From Phoronis australis (taxonomy: Eukaryota > Phoronida > Phoronidae), in contig NMRA01000477.1 in assembly GCA_002633005.1 (NCBI GenBank), positions 107,249 through 171,248 on the forward strand: a stretch of DNA of 64,000 nucleotides, read 5' to 3'. Shown here piece after piece: positions 26,602-36,300 of the stretch. Each line of letters begins with the position of its first letter. The stretch's first letter is position 1. The notes below the pieces were generated by a model. The model was not told where the DNA came from. It searched no databases and saw nothing but the letters and a program-made list of their open reading frames with translations. The translations under genes were made by a program, and so were the position numbers.

Positions 26602-26758
26602 CAGTGGTGGATTTAGGGGGGGGCAAGGGGGCTCTGGCCCCCTAAAATTCTCCCAGATTCCATTTGACAGTTCGGGGGTGCGAATGTCTGAGGGGCAAAT
26701 TCTTGGCTAATACTCTGCCCTACCCCTCCCCCAACTTAAAATCCTGGGTCCGCTCCTG
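26602..26758 (+). mobile_element. hAT-like non-autonomous element, copy 2
   Basis: Starts CAGTGGTGGATTTAGG and ends CCTGGGTCCGCTCCTG, so the termini are imperfect inverted repeats (CAGtGgtGGAttTAGG against CAGgAgcGGAccCAGG). CAACA lies immediately outside both ends. That may be a remnant of a target duplication, but it is shorter than the 8 bp typical of hAT. It is the inverted partner of 25663-25821, 780 bp away. Confidence 0.6.
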
Positions 26759-27212
26759 CAACAGGTCCATATATTGCACAGTAAGAGACAGTTTTGTCTT
26801 CGGCTGCAGGCTGATTTATTAAGTGTTGCGGAAACTGTGCCGTCTGAGGCTGCCACAAAGGTTAAAGTTGCTGGACCCAAGTTTACCGACTAAGAATTGC
26901 TAAAATCGCCATTGCTTTATACACTGAAACGAATCGTGGTCTTTGATCCGGGTACAAAAAAAACCTAAACCCGCGTGTCATTGAAATGTCTAATTAGAAT
27001 AGCGAAAATTTAAGGCTGTTCTCGCAAATTCGGTTCAAAAACTTTAAAATGACCAAGATTGTTTGTGAGGTTTTAAAATTGAGTATCGCCGTCAATAATC
27101 ATCCGTACACGACGACATCATACGGAAGTCGAGGTCGAGAGTGACAGAGTCACAGTTACATCACAGAACGCGCACAGACTGCGTGACGTCTACAGTATAG
27201 GTGATAAGTAGC
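26759..27212 (+). promoter_or_regulatory. Upstream region of the fucolectin-kringle gene
   Basis: No TATA box is obvious close to the start codon. A TGACGTC (CRE-like half palindrome plus one base) lies at 27184-27190, 23 bases before the ATG, and so is probably in the 5' UTR. Nothing else is recognisable. The transcription start is unknown. Confidence 0.25.
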
Positions 27213-28967
27213 ATGTCTTCACGGCAAACCATCTTCAGATTTTTGTGTCTATTTGTCATTGTGTCGAATAAAGCGACCGCTCGGAAAACTATGATAGAAG
27301 TAGCCAAGTATAAGAATGCCAAACAATCTGGAGAGCTATACAACGCCTCCCCTTCCAAGGCAGTAGACGACAACAAAAGAACCCTTTTCCTTCAAGATGG
27401 CTGCACGCACAGTGAGCCTTCGCATTACCCTTTTTGGGCGGTTGACCTCGGCAGCACCGGACCATATGACATAGTCGGTGCTATGGTCACTAACCGAGCT
27501 GATGGATTTGGCTATAGGTTACACGATTACACGGCGTCAGTCAGTATGCTCTCCCAAGATCTATACGGTCAGGTGTGTTACTTCCGGGAGGGCACCGTGG
27601 ACGAAGGAGCTGCCGAATTTTTTTCTTGCTATAAAGTCCTCCGAGGACGCCAGTTCATTATACGAATACAGAGTAACCAAGAGGACGAGATATTGTCATT
27701 GTGCGATGTCGAAGTGTATTCGGAGATTAATAACGTAGCTGTTGGTCGAAAGGCGTGGCAATCTTCGACTTATTGGAACGGTAATGCTATGTACGCCGTT
27801 GATGGTGTTACTAGAAACATCTTCGATAGAACTAACTTTTGCACGCACACAGAATACCAGACAAAAACTAAACCCTGGTGGAAAGTCGATTTGGGAGACA
27901 TGCATGAAATATACGGAGTGGTTATCATTAATCGAAAAGAGCTGGGGAAGAGGTTGCATAATTTCCACATCACCGTCTCCAATACCACAGAACCTGATGC
28001 TGTTGGCGGAGTATTGTGCAAACGACGACAAGGTGTTGTAGGTGACGGTCAAACGGAATATCTTAAATGCAAACAAGTTATACATGGTCGGATTGTTGCC
28101 GTACACAAACATTCGTACGGAGTCCTTACCCTTTGTGAGCTGATGGTTCACGGGAAGCCGATAGTTGGTAAAGACTGTGCCATCGATCAAGATTCACTTT
28201 CTCTTTTCTGGACGGCACAAAGTGTTGATGGTTCAAATGTTAAAGTATTCCCTGAAGGAGTTTCCAGAGTACCTGTTGGTTCAACAATTAAAATAAGATG
28301 CTTCAAAGGGTTTGCGTGGAGGTCATCTGGCGGTGCTTACACCAAAACGAAAGTCTGTCGAGAGCCCGGTGAGTTCCTCAATGAACCGCGGTGTGAGGGT
28401 TGTCTTATGTCACTTCTCGGAACAGAGTACAAGGGAATGCAATCTTTCAACAATGTTTCCGTCTGCCAGGAATGGAGAATGCAAAGCCCACACGAACACC
28501 CTTACTCTTTGGCACTGGGAGGAGAAGATAACTTTTGTAGAAATCCAGACATGTCTACCTCAGGTCCTTGGTGCTACACGATGGTCTCCGTACCTGTCAA
28601 GGCACCTTGCCCAGAAATCCCGATATGCAGAGGAATCGTTCTACCAAACTTCAATTGTAAAAAGGACAAAAAGGGCACGGGTTACGTTGGTCTGGTGGAC
28701 CGTGCCAGGGATCAATCCCTTTGTCATAAGTGGAACGATCTCGATCACGATCGGACTTATCCGGATTCTTTCGAGTCATACTGTCGCAATCCCTCTGGAT
28801 CCGAAGAAGGTCCGTATTGCTATGACGACGCAAGACAGAAGAAAATCTGTAACGTTATTCAATGTGAGGACTTAGAATCAGCTTATTACCCCTTGATGAA
28901 GGATTTAAAAGATTATGATGTAATTGTTCATGGACTTTTTAATGTTACAAGATATGATTTCAACTAA
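27213..28967 (+). CDS. Secreted fucolectin-sushi-kringle protein, single exon
   Basis: A 584-residue protein in one open frame ending in TAA. The ATG at 27213 is chosen because it directly precedes a signal peptide (FRFLCLFVIVSNKATA, residues 8-23). Two fucolectin-type (F5/8 C-like, eel-fucolectin/tachylectin-4) domains follow at about 27-170 and 171-315. Both show the family core: AVDxN/G, C-T-H near residue 70 and 235, PWWKVDLG or PFWAVDLG, and a closing LCDVEVY or LCELMVH. A four-cysteine sushi-like module covers about 320-394. Two kringles (397-472 and 482-551) each have six cysteines and the signatures CRNPD..PWCYT and CRNPS..PYCYD. A 33-residue tail has no membrane segment, so secretion is expected. 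Fucolectin domains of known members bind fucose in a calcium-dependent way, and kringles bind proteins. An innate-immune or extracellular-matrix lectin role is inference. No poly(A) tract is seen downstream, so a retrocopy origin is not shown. Confidence 0.9.
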   Translation: MSSRQTIFRFLCLFVIVSNKATARKTMIEVAKYKNAKQSGELYNASPSKAVDDNKRTLFLQDGCTHSEPSHYPFWAVDLGSTGPYDIVGAMVTNRADGFGYRLHDYTASVSMLSQDLYGQVCYFREGTVDEGAAEFFSCYKVLRGRQFIIRIQSNQEDEILSLCDVEVYSEINNVAVGRKAWQSSTYWNGNAMYAVDGVTRNIFDRTNFCTHTEYQTKTKPWWKVDLGDMHEIYGVVIINRKELGKRLHNFHITVSNTTEPDAVGGVLCKRRQGVVGDGQTEYLKCKQVIHGRIVAVHKHSYGVLTLCELMVHGKPIVGKDCAIDQDSLSLFWTAQSVDGSNVKVFPEGVSRVPVGSTIKIRCFKGFAWRSSGGAYTKTKVCREPGEFLNEPRCEGCLMSLLGTEYKGMQSFNNVSVCQEWRMQSPHEHPYSLALGGEDNFCRNPDMSTSGPWCYTMVSVPVKAPCPEIPICRGIVLPNFNCKKDKKGTGYVGLVDRARDQSLCHKWNDLDHDRTYPDSFESYCRNPSGSEEGPYCYDDARQKKICNVIQCEDLESAYYPLMKDLKDYDVIVHGLFNVTRYDFN

Positions 28968-29643
28968 ACAACGGTAAACTATCCAGTCATTTACATGGGT
29001 GCATGCGATGGACGCCACGAGACAACATAATGTGAAATCCGAGCAATGTTGTTAATGAGATTTTCAATTTTTACCACCTATGTGCAAGACAATTACGGTT
29101 AACGGTTACTTCGTTTACAAGATTTGAAAGTTAGTGAGTTTCGTCGTCACCGGCCAATCACTTCAGTGGCCGCCATTCTGCTGGCAAGCTCCGAGGGCTT
29201 GCAAGATCTTGCTTTCCTCGCAAAAACTTGGTACACTGAAAGTTACAACTAGTTGTCCAGCAACTTCACTGTCTCTCAAGTCATTCAGTTTCTGGGGGCC
29301 CCAAACTGCCTGGGGTCCATCATTACAATCCTCCCCTACCAACCATGACACCCCCCATCGCTACAACTTTCGAGATGTCCTTGTGGAGTTGACAGTCGGA
29401 ACCTCAATTTTCCGACACTCCCTCGAATTTTCCAACGGCTGCGATCGATGATTGAGTCCTAGGTCCAGTGCATGTGACGACGAGGCAGGACCTATATTAT
29501 GTCCAAGTACATAAGCTGAATCACAACATTTCAATACTCTCTGTGAGGAAGAGATGAGGCTCCAGTGCGTGGAGCCTCAAGATATTATTCAGCTCTGTTG
29601 GGTAATCTAGTACAACTAACCAAAACAATAGCGTTACAAATAT
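28968..29643. other. Intergenic, 3' flank of the fucolectin-kringle gene
   Basis: No AATAAA was noticed close to the stop codon. At about 29148-29225 a segment (ACTTCAGTGGCCGCCATT, then GCAAGATCTTG) resembles 56378-56455 in intron 26 of the next gene, a diverged dispersed repeat. The overlapping frame at 29134-29451 lies on this repeat and is not a gene. Confidence 0.4.
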
Positions 29644-30029
29644 ACCAGGGACCGGGGTCTAATCTTTGTACTCGAAATATAACTTTGAATTATTTTTAAC
29701 AGTTTACAGTTCACGTTAGTACGAACTCAAGATAAATGCGTATTATTTTGTACTGAAGTATGTTTTGGTTTACGTAGGATCACAGTGTAATCCTATTTTT
29801 TAATTGATCAGATGACTCCATCATTCAAGCTATGAATGAACAGGAAATCCTGAGTTTTCACTCGAGTTTGCAGTCCAAATCTAGGGGTCATCATATGCGA
29901 ATTTGGACTATACGCTTACTTGCTCCATCCATAATGTACTCGAGCACAGGATGACAGATAAACATCTTGAGCTCTAATTAATGCGAAATAATGCTGAGCG
30001 CAGCCTCCAATCCAATGATCAGATCTGGT
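29644..30029. repeat. Foldback element family F1, copy 1
   Basis: Begins ACCAGGGACCGGGGTCTAA, carries CTCGAAA and GAACTCAAGATAA in the left arm, and has the inverse (CATCTTGAGCTC, then CTGGT) in the right arm. The same left-arm series occurs at 42217 in the PKHD1L1 gene. A further inverted pair, AGTCCAAAT and ATTTGGACT, lies near 29871-29911. The arms are more diverged than in copy 2. Confidence 0.55.
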
Positions 30030-30479
30030 CTCATTTTGATAAGCTAGTTAGTAATAGATACGAAAAACTCACTTTTTATTATGTGGTTGCCACAACTAGC
30101 CGTAATGTTTTGTTACTCTAAAACCTTAGTGGTTTCTTTTTTTAATGTAGTAAACAATTTCTGCACTATGCTGAGGTTTTTGTTTGTTTATGTTATTGTT
30201 AATATAGTTGTCCTTTAATTCCATTTGATTTCCTTTTGTTTTCTTTATTTTTTTGTTAACCCTCATTATATTTTTTATTTAAATACTTTGTTTTTTTCGA
30301 GGTGATATATATTTATTGAATGAAGAATACATCGAACATACAAGGAAAATAATGACAAACCAGAAATCGCCAATCTTTATATCTGGGTTGTACGCAGTAC
30401 GCATAGATGAATGTAGTATACATAGAACTATATACATGTAAGTAGTATATAAGATAAGTATTCAAATATTTAGATATGC

Positions 30480-31740
30480 TATTACGAACATATTAAAAAC
30501 AAAAAACATGTACAGATATGGAAATCATAAGCAACAAGGTTTAGAATCGATGCATAAAAATTTAATAACATTGCTTCAGAGGAATTCATTGTGTCGAAGA
30601 TCAGACTTCCATTCAATAATAATGTAACTTTAGTAGAGATATTACTACAGAAATTGAAACCATTTACAATTATTTGGTTTTCGTTAAGTGCACGAAAGAG
30701 TGAGTTTCTCGGGTATTCGACGAGGGCACAGTTTAAGAAAACATGAGGATAAGATTGATGGTCACCACATTTACAGTTTGTAGAGACGTTACTAAAGTTG
30801 TGCCTAAACTTGTCGGAGTTGAGGAAAAGACCGCATCTCAATCGGTACAATGCTATTTCATTTTCGCGGGGAAGCGAGAATTGTGTCAGGGCTACTGAGT
30901 TGACAAAATTATGAAAAACAGTTCTAAAATTGTTTTATATACTTGTAAAAGAGCGGTTGCTTTCCTTAACGGAGACTGGGAGAGAATATTGCAGTTGTTG
31001 ATGCGCATGCCTGACTGAACAACGGAGGAATTGCGTACGGTTCGGAAGATCTCAAATCAGTACGATGACCTTGTCTAGATTAGGTCAACTAATTTTTGAC
31101 AGAGGCATTGTGGACATTGTTTAGTACTTTGAACGTAAAGGCGATCATGTGAAGATTACGTCGAGTAGACTGTTTGGGCCACTTGAGACTATTCAAAACC
31201 TTAATACTATTGGATCCTCTGTAAGGCAGCTTGATACTGTAATTTCTCCAAATGCTACAGTGCACCATTGTTGGTAGACTGATATATAATATCACAATAA
31301 TCGATGTGTGGAAGTATAAGTGTGTAGAATTCAGATGATGAGAGACAAGCTTATTAATTGAATTAATTAGTTTCTGAATTTTTTGTACGAGCACCCGAAC
31401 GTGAGGTGTGAACGAACGTTTTTCATCTTTTTATACCAAGATGTCTGCGCGACTGCTTTCTAGGAATGATTTCATCAATACGTTTAAGGTCATAGAATGG
31501 GTCCACAAAGAAGAGAGAATTATTAGATTTTGACAAGGTGAGGTCAACGCTTTTTTCTGGTTTAAAATTTATTCTCCATTCTTGTGACCAATCAGCTGAG
31601 TTTATTCCAGTCGTGTTGTAGCTGCAAAAAACTCTCAGGGTTGCCTCCCGCAAAGAGGCAAAAAAGCGCCGTGTCATTTGAATAAAGGTTATCAAGAAGG
31701 TCATTAATATAAACCAAGAAAAGAAGAGGGCCTAATAATG
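30480..31740 (-). pseudogene. Decayed 5'-truncated LINE (reverse transcriptase remnant)
   Basis: Read on the minus strand, the order fits the C-terminal half of a non-LTR reverse transcriptase. First comes LGPLLFLVYINDL (about 31700-31736), then the catalytic-site equivalent NLYSNDTALF, where the usual A-D-D has become S-N-D. Next are WSQEWRINFKPEKS (thumb region) and ILPHIDYCDIIYQS, then a basic block and a C-terminal RLRCGLFL..CKCG..H..LNC motif (30700-30850). Stops and frameshifts break it into at least three frames, and everything upstream of the catalytic motif is missing. Family level (jockey/CR1-like) is a guess. It cannot be active. Confidence 0.75.
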
Positions 31741-32272
31741 TATTAATATGTTTGTTTTAGCTTAGATATAACGACGCGTTTCTTGGGCTAATTCTCTGTA
31801 CTATACTTGTATTGTTTTAATATACACTTGTGTTGCAATAAAAGAGGAATGGAAAATTGCAAAAAATGTTTTCGAGTTCATTCCCAAATGAACAGAGTTA
31901 ATCTATTTACTCGAATTTTGTCATCGCACAGGCAGCACGGCAACCACATGTGGAAAGTCAGTTTTGTTTTCCACAGTCAACCATGGAATTAACGACAGAC
32001 GTCATCAGCCGAAAAGAGGGTTGGGAGGCGGTTGCCTAATTTCGTATCAAAACATTCGGCAATAGGCTACCACAGAGCCTCAGGGCGAAGCCTCAGCGAT
32101 CACCTGCAAGTAAACAGAATCTCCAAGAACAGTATTTATTTTTCATTTCAACAAATTATTCCCACACACATTATTTGGTACGGCGTTTTTAATACTGCTG
32201 CTTACACAATGGGCTTGTTGCCGACTTGTGTCCAGGGATAATTAGACGTTGGTATTTTATTTTAACTTTAAG
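31741..32272. other. Intergenic, nothing recognised
   Basis: Short frames at 31807-31992, 32032-32241 and 32226-32441 have no domain and are not called. Confidence 0.4.
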
Positions 32273-32705
32273 TAGGACCCTAGAAAAATGTTCACATTTG
32301 ATTAACTTTGGAGCATCATATCTCATGCTTTATTCGCCGTTCTGTAACACGGTGTTAGGAATTGTTTTCAAAATGTTCCACTTTTGCTTGGGGGGCTACC
32401 AAAGGGACTTTAATGGTCTTGATGAAAAACTAGTAATATAGCGCTTTTGAGATTTCGTCTTTTATCAAGCGAAATTTATTGATGCCGTTGATCTGGTATC
32501 AAGTTGCGGCCTTTCATGGGCACGTGACCAAATGCATAATACGAAAATCAAATGATATTTTAGACAAATGTAACAGTGTTTTTGAGATCACATCTTGAAT
32601 TTTTATAAGTAGTAACATTTGGTTAATGTTAATGATACCGTTGTTTTGTTATTGTCAAAGTTTATTAAAGATATGGTCACGTGACTCAATTAATGGCAGA
32701 TTGAC
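32273..32705 (+). repeat. Dispersed repeat family R1, copy 3
   Basis: Starts TAGGACCCTAGAAAAATG and ends near ATGGTCACGTGACTCAATTA. The same start and end motifs occur, in the same orientation, at 33405-33770, with intermediate matches (GAACATCATATCT-like, TTTTGAGATTTC, GTGACTCAATT). Copies 1 and 2 at 960 and 13441 are inverted relative to it. Confidence 0.65.
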
Positions 32706-32986
32706 GCCAAATATTTGTCTGTCATTCCAAATTTTCGGTGAGGCTATAGAACTTAGGAAAATGCCCCCGCATGTTCTTCTCAAGATCGCGGGGTAAGTAA
32801 TATTTACTTGTTGTTGCTATAGCAGTCCATCACAGCAATCAGTAACTGTAATCGGATTTACGAAACCTTTTATGTGCTTTTCCAAGACCTATGTTGTAAC
32901 TTACACAAGAAAAGGTGTTTCTGTAATCATCCCACATCGCGATACAAGATGCTTTTATTCAGAAACGATAAGGATCGAGCGCGAGC

Positions 32987-33028
32987 TATTTATATACGTC
33001 GCCGATCTTCTGCTGAGTTGTGACGTCA
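32987..33028 (+). promoter_or_regulatory. Candidate PKHD1L1 promoter: TATA-like box and perfect CRE
   Basis: TATTTATATA at 32987-32996 is followed by a perfect palindromic cAMP-response element, TGACGTCA (33021-33028), 230 bases before the start codon. The two motifs lie in the short unique stretch between R1 copies 3 and 4. CREB/ATF binding is what the motif predicts. Use in this animal is inference. Confidence 0.35.
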
Positions 33029-33257
33029 CCGACTCTGCGACCAAGCTTTTCATAATGGGTTGTTGAATAACAGGAAAGTCATTGTGTTGTAATGCTGGTC
33101 GAACTACATGTAGTGTTAGTGTCGAAACAAATCACACGGCATTTTGAGGACCCTAGCACTGCACTGACAAGTGAAAGACAGACAGTTGTATAAAAACCCT
33201 TGGTTTTCGGTGCAAAGAGCCCCGGCTCTGAATAGATCTTCGTGTTCTCGTAGGAAA

Positions 33258-33333
33258 ATGGGATATTTCATCAAGTTATTTGCAGTTTACGTTTGTCTTA
33301 CCTTTACAGCTTGTTGGTATACAGTTCTTTCGG
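33258..33333 (+). CDS. PKHD1L1: PKHD1L1 exon 1, signal peptide
   Basis: ATG at 33258 opens a hydrophobic signal peptide (FIKLFAVYVCLTFTACWY), residues 1-25 plus one base. Donor G|GTAAGT. An in-frame ATG at 33171 would add 29 mostly polar residues before the signal and is less likely. Confidence 0.88.
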
Positions 33334-36300
33334 GTAAGTCAAGTAATATTTATCAGTGATATACAATACATGGACTCGACAAACCGTTACTGTTAAATAG
33401 CTGCTAGGACCCTAGAAAAAATGTCCAAATGCGACTAATTACGGAACATCATATCTTGGAAATGGCTAATCAAATTCATATGAAACTTCCAGCTACTATG
33501 CTCTATACTTGTTATCAAAAAGCCTGTATGGAATTGTTTTTTAACAGTCCAAAAATAGGATTTATACGATTTTCATGAAAAATTTAAACGTTGAATAGAA
33601 CGAAATACGAAGTGATCATGTAGAAAACTGTATTAGCTTTTTGAGATTTCATCTTGAACATCTATATAAAAAAATTGAGCACTTTATTGACTCCTTTGTT
33701 TTGCCTCGAACGTGCCATTCTTTTTACAAAATATTTCTAAAAAGACATGGTCACGTGACTCAATTTTAGTTTTAATTGATTAGAATGTCCGATTGGTATA
33801 AAAGTACAATTCAAAAGCGTTCTACTTTTACGCTTCAACTGACTTATGTCATGGTTTTGTAGACATATCTCTGACTGCACAGACTTGTCGTTAAGGTCCC
33901 GTATAATCTTTATAAATTTTATTTCTCATGCAAAAGTGAAATTTTTGGTAAGACGTATTCTAAAAAGCAATTTTTTCTTGAAGGCAAAAGAAACTGATTT
34001 AAAAGTTTGAAATTCTCAGAAAAAGCAACACGTTTGGCTTACACAGTAGGCTTTGCCTTCTTAAGCGCAAAACAGTTTCAAACTACCTTGTGATCTGTTC
34101 TGGTCATCAAGCGAACAAAAAGAATTCCTATATTTCACGGTGACCATTGTATTTCTTGTTGAACATCTATATCAAACGAATCTTGTTCTTGACACGAAGA
34201 GTAACTCCTAAAAATTACATGTGCTAAAATCAGGCCTATGTTCTAACGATGCATAATTCTTCAACACATTTCACTTCTCAGGTGGCAAGTTCCTATGTTT
34301 TATCGCGAACAAATTTGTCGATCGACAAACGCGGATCGACGTCGTCTTCGGTGTATACCGATTTTGTTGTCTGCGGACTTAGTTCATGGTGTTTTTGCAC
34401 GGGTATCTTAACTTAATGGCCAAAATGGGGGTTTGTTGAAAAAAACGTGGATGTATTAAAACTTTGATAGGCCCTGATCAGTAAATCTATTTTTATTATT
34501 ACGTATGTTTATTTTGATCTGAAATGGAACAGTAACCAGAAAGGCAATATTTGTATATGAGCCATGTCTAATTGTCATTAAACTATTGGTTTTAAGATGT
34601 ATTGTCATACTAATTTGGCGGTCTGTATGACAGCATGCTTAAATTTCTAACCCCAATGTCAACCAACGTCCAAACATATATACATTATGATTTCGAAATA
34701 TGTTTAAAAGTTTACAATATTTATATACATGTTGGTAAGACAACAAAATACTTTTAGACACTTTGAAAGGCAAAAGTGACATAAATATCATGAATCGATT
34801 CGCTAAACTGAAGCTTATGACATTTCCTAGTTCTTTACGACAGCTTTTTAAGTGTACAGAAAAACTTTAAGGATAGAATTGTGGTTTCTTTTAAGACCCC
34901 ATGATGTTTTGGACCCGTCAACATCACCGAGTCTGCTGGGCTATTAGTGGTTACCTCGTTTTATTACCTTTGTTTACAAATTGTTACCAATGGTAAATAG
35001 GCAAACACCTATTAAAGCTAGCAAACTTTACTGCCTTAATAACCTCCGCAGTAAATTATGCTGTAAAGTAACATACAATTAATACGCCTTTAAATTATTT
35101 TATAACGAGAGTGCAATGTATGCTCGTTACTCAGACGGCGCAGAGCACAGCGAAAATAGGTTGTGGCTTATGAATAGTGAAACAGTTTCAAAAATAAAAG
35201 TTCATCCTCATCTACAAGAAGACGCCCATCCCACCAAACAATTACCCCCAAAGTGTTCTTTTCGGCCATAAAACGAACTGCGTTACATTTTTCAGCTACC
35301 TCCCAAAGTATATACAAATGCCACTTACAGCTTTTGTTTGTTGGGGGTGCTCTTCGTGTTTCGTTTCCGTTAAAGCATTCATCAGATGAATTTTTAAATT
35401 GACGTCATTAAAAATAACACTTGTAACATCAAATGCATTGTCCATTGCTTGAATACTTTACAGAAGGATGATTTTTAGCTTGATTCTTATTGTCTCCTAT
35501 TTCATCAACACTTCTGAACACAACTGAACAATTGATTTGTAAATTTCATCAAAAAATTGAATTTCCAATTTGAAAAGGGGTAATTTTATTATTTCTATAT
35601 AAATTCTTCACCAATACATAGTCTTAAAAACCATATTCTGCTAAAGAGCAATAAGACAGCTAAATACGACTTAGTTTGAGTCGCTGATTCGTTACTTGCA
35701 TAAATACATTTATTTTTCAATGTGGGTGTGCAGATGCACATGTAGGTATAACTGTTCTTTATGCCTTTACGTTTTCTAACATCCAAGCCCAATAAGTGAC
35801 CGTTTTGTACTTAATAAGAAGTACAAAGTTTTCAAAACACAATTCACGCGATCCGAGCTAGGCTTATAATACTGTGCGACTTGAGAATACAAATTTGTGA
35901 TGACCCTGCCTCCCGTTCAGTAACGCTAGGACCTCGCTAAAAAGCAAGACTTCAAGAGATTACGTGAGATATTGCCGTGTATCTTAAATGAGAACACGTG
36001 ACTTTGACTAGGTTTTAGCTAGGTCCTAGCGTAGGTCCTAGCGTCTACTGAACGCACGCCTGCTCTCGCTCACGTAAACCACGCCCCCTCGTGATCTAGC
36101 CATGCTCTCGCCAACCGCGAATATAGTTTACCAGCTCTAACAAACCCAGAGTGCTTGAACTTTGAATATCCATATCCAGCTCCTGGTTGGGGTAACCCCC
36201 GGAGTCTTACCCACATGGAAACATCTCAACTGTAACCAATCTGAGAAAAATTAGAGGTCCGATTTGAACAGGTTTTGAGTTTAAGATATGTACGGTTTTA

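Noticed and set aside
27201-27212. Start of the fucolectin-kringle frame at GTG 27201
   Set aside because: Nuclear eukaryotic genes start at ATG. The first ATG in frame, 27213, directly precedes the signal peptide.
32872-33066. Upstream frame before PKHD1L1 exon 1
   Set aside because: Covers the TATA-like and CRE motifs and has no signal or domain. Better read as promoter or 5' UTR.
33171-33257. Upstream in-frame ATG as PKHD1L1 start
   Set aside because: It would put 29 polar residues ahead of the hydrophobic signal peptide. The ATG at 33258 gives a normal signal peptide.
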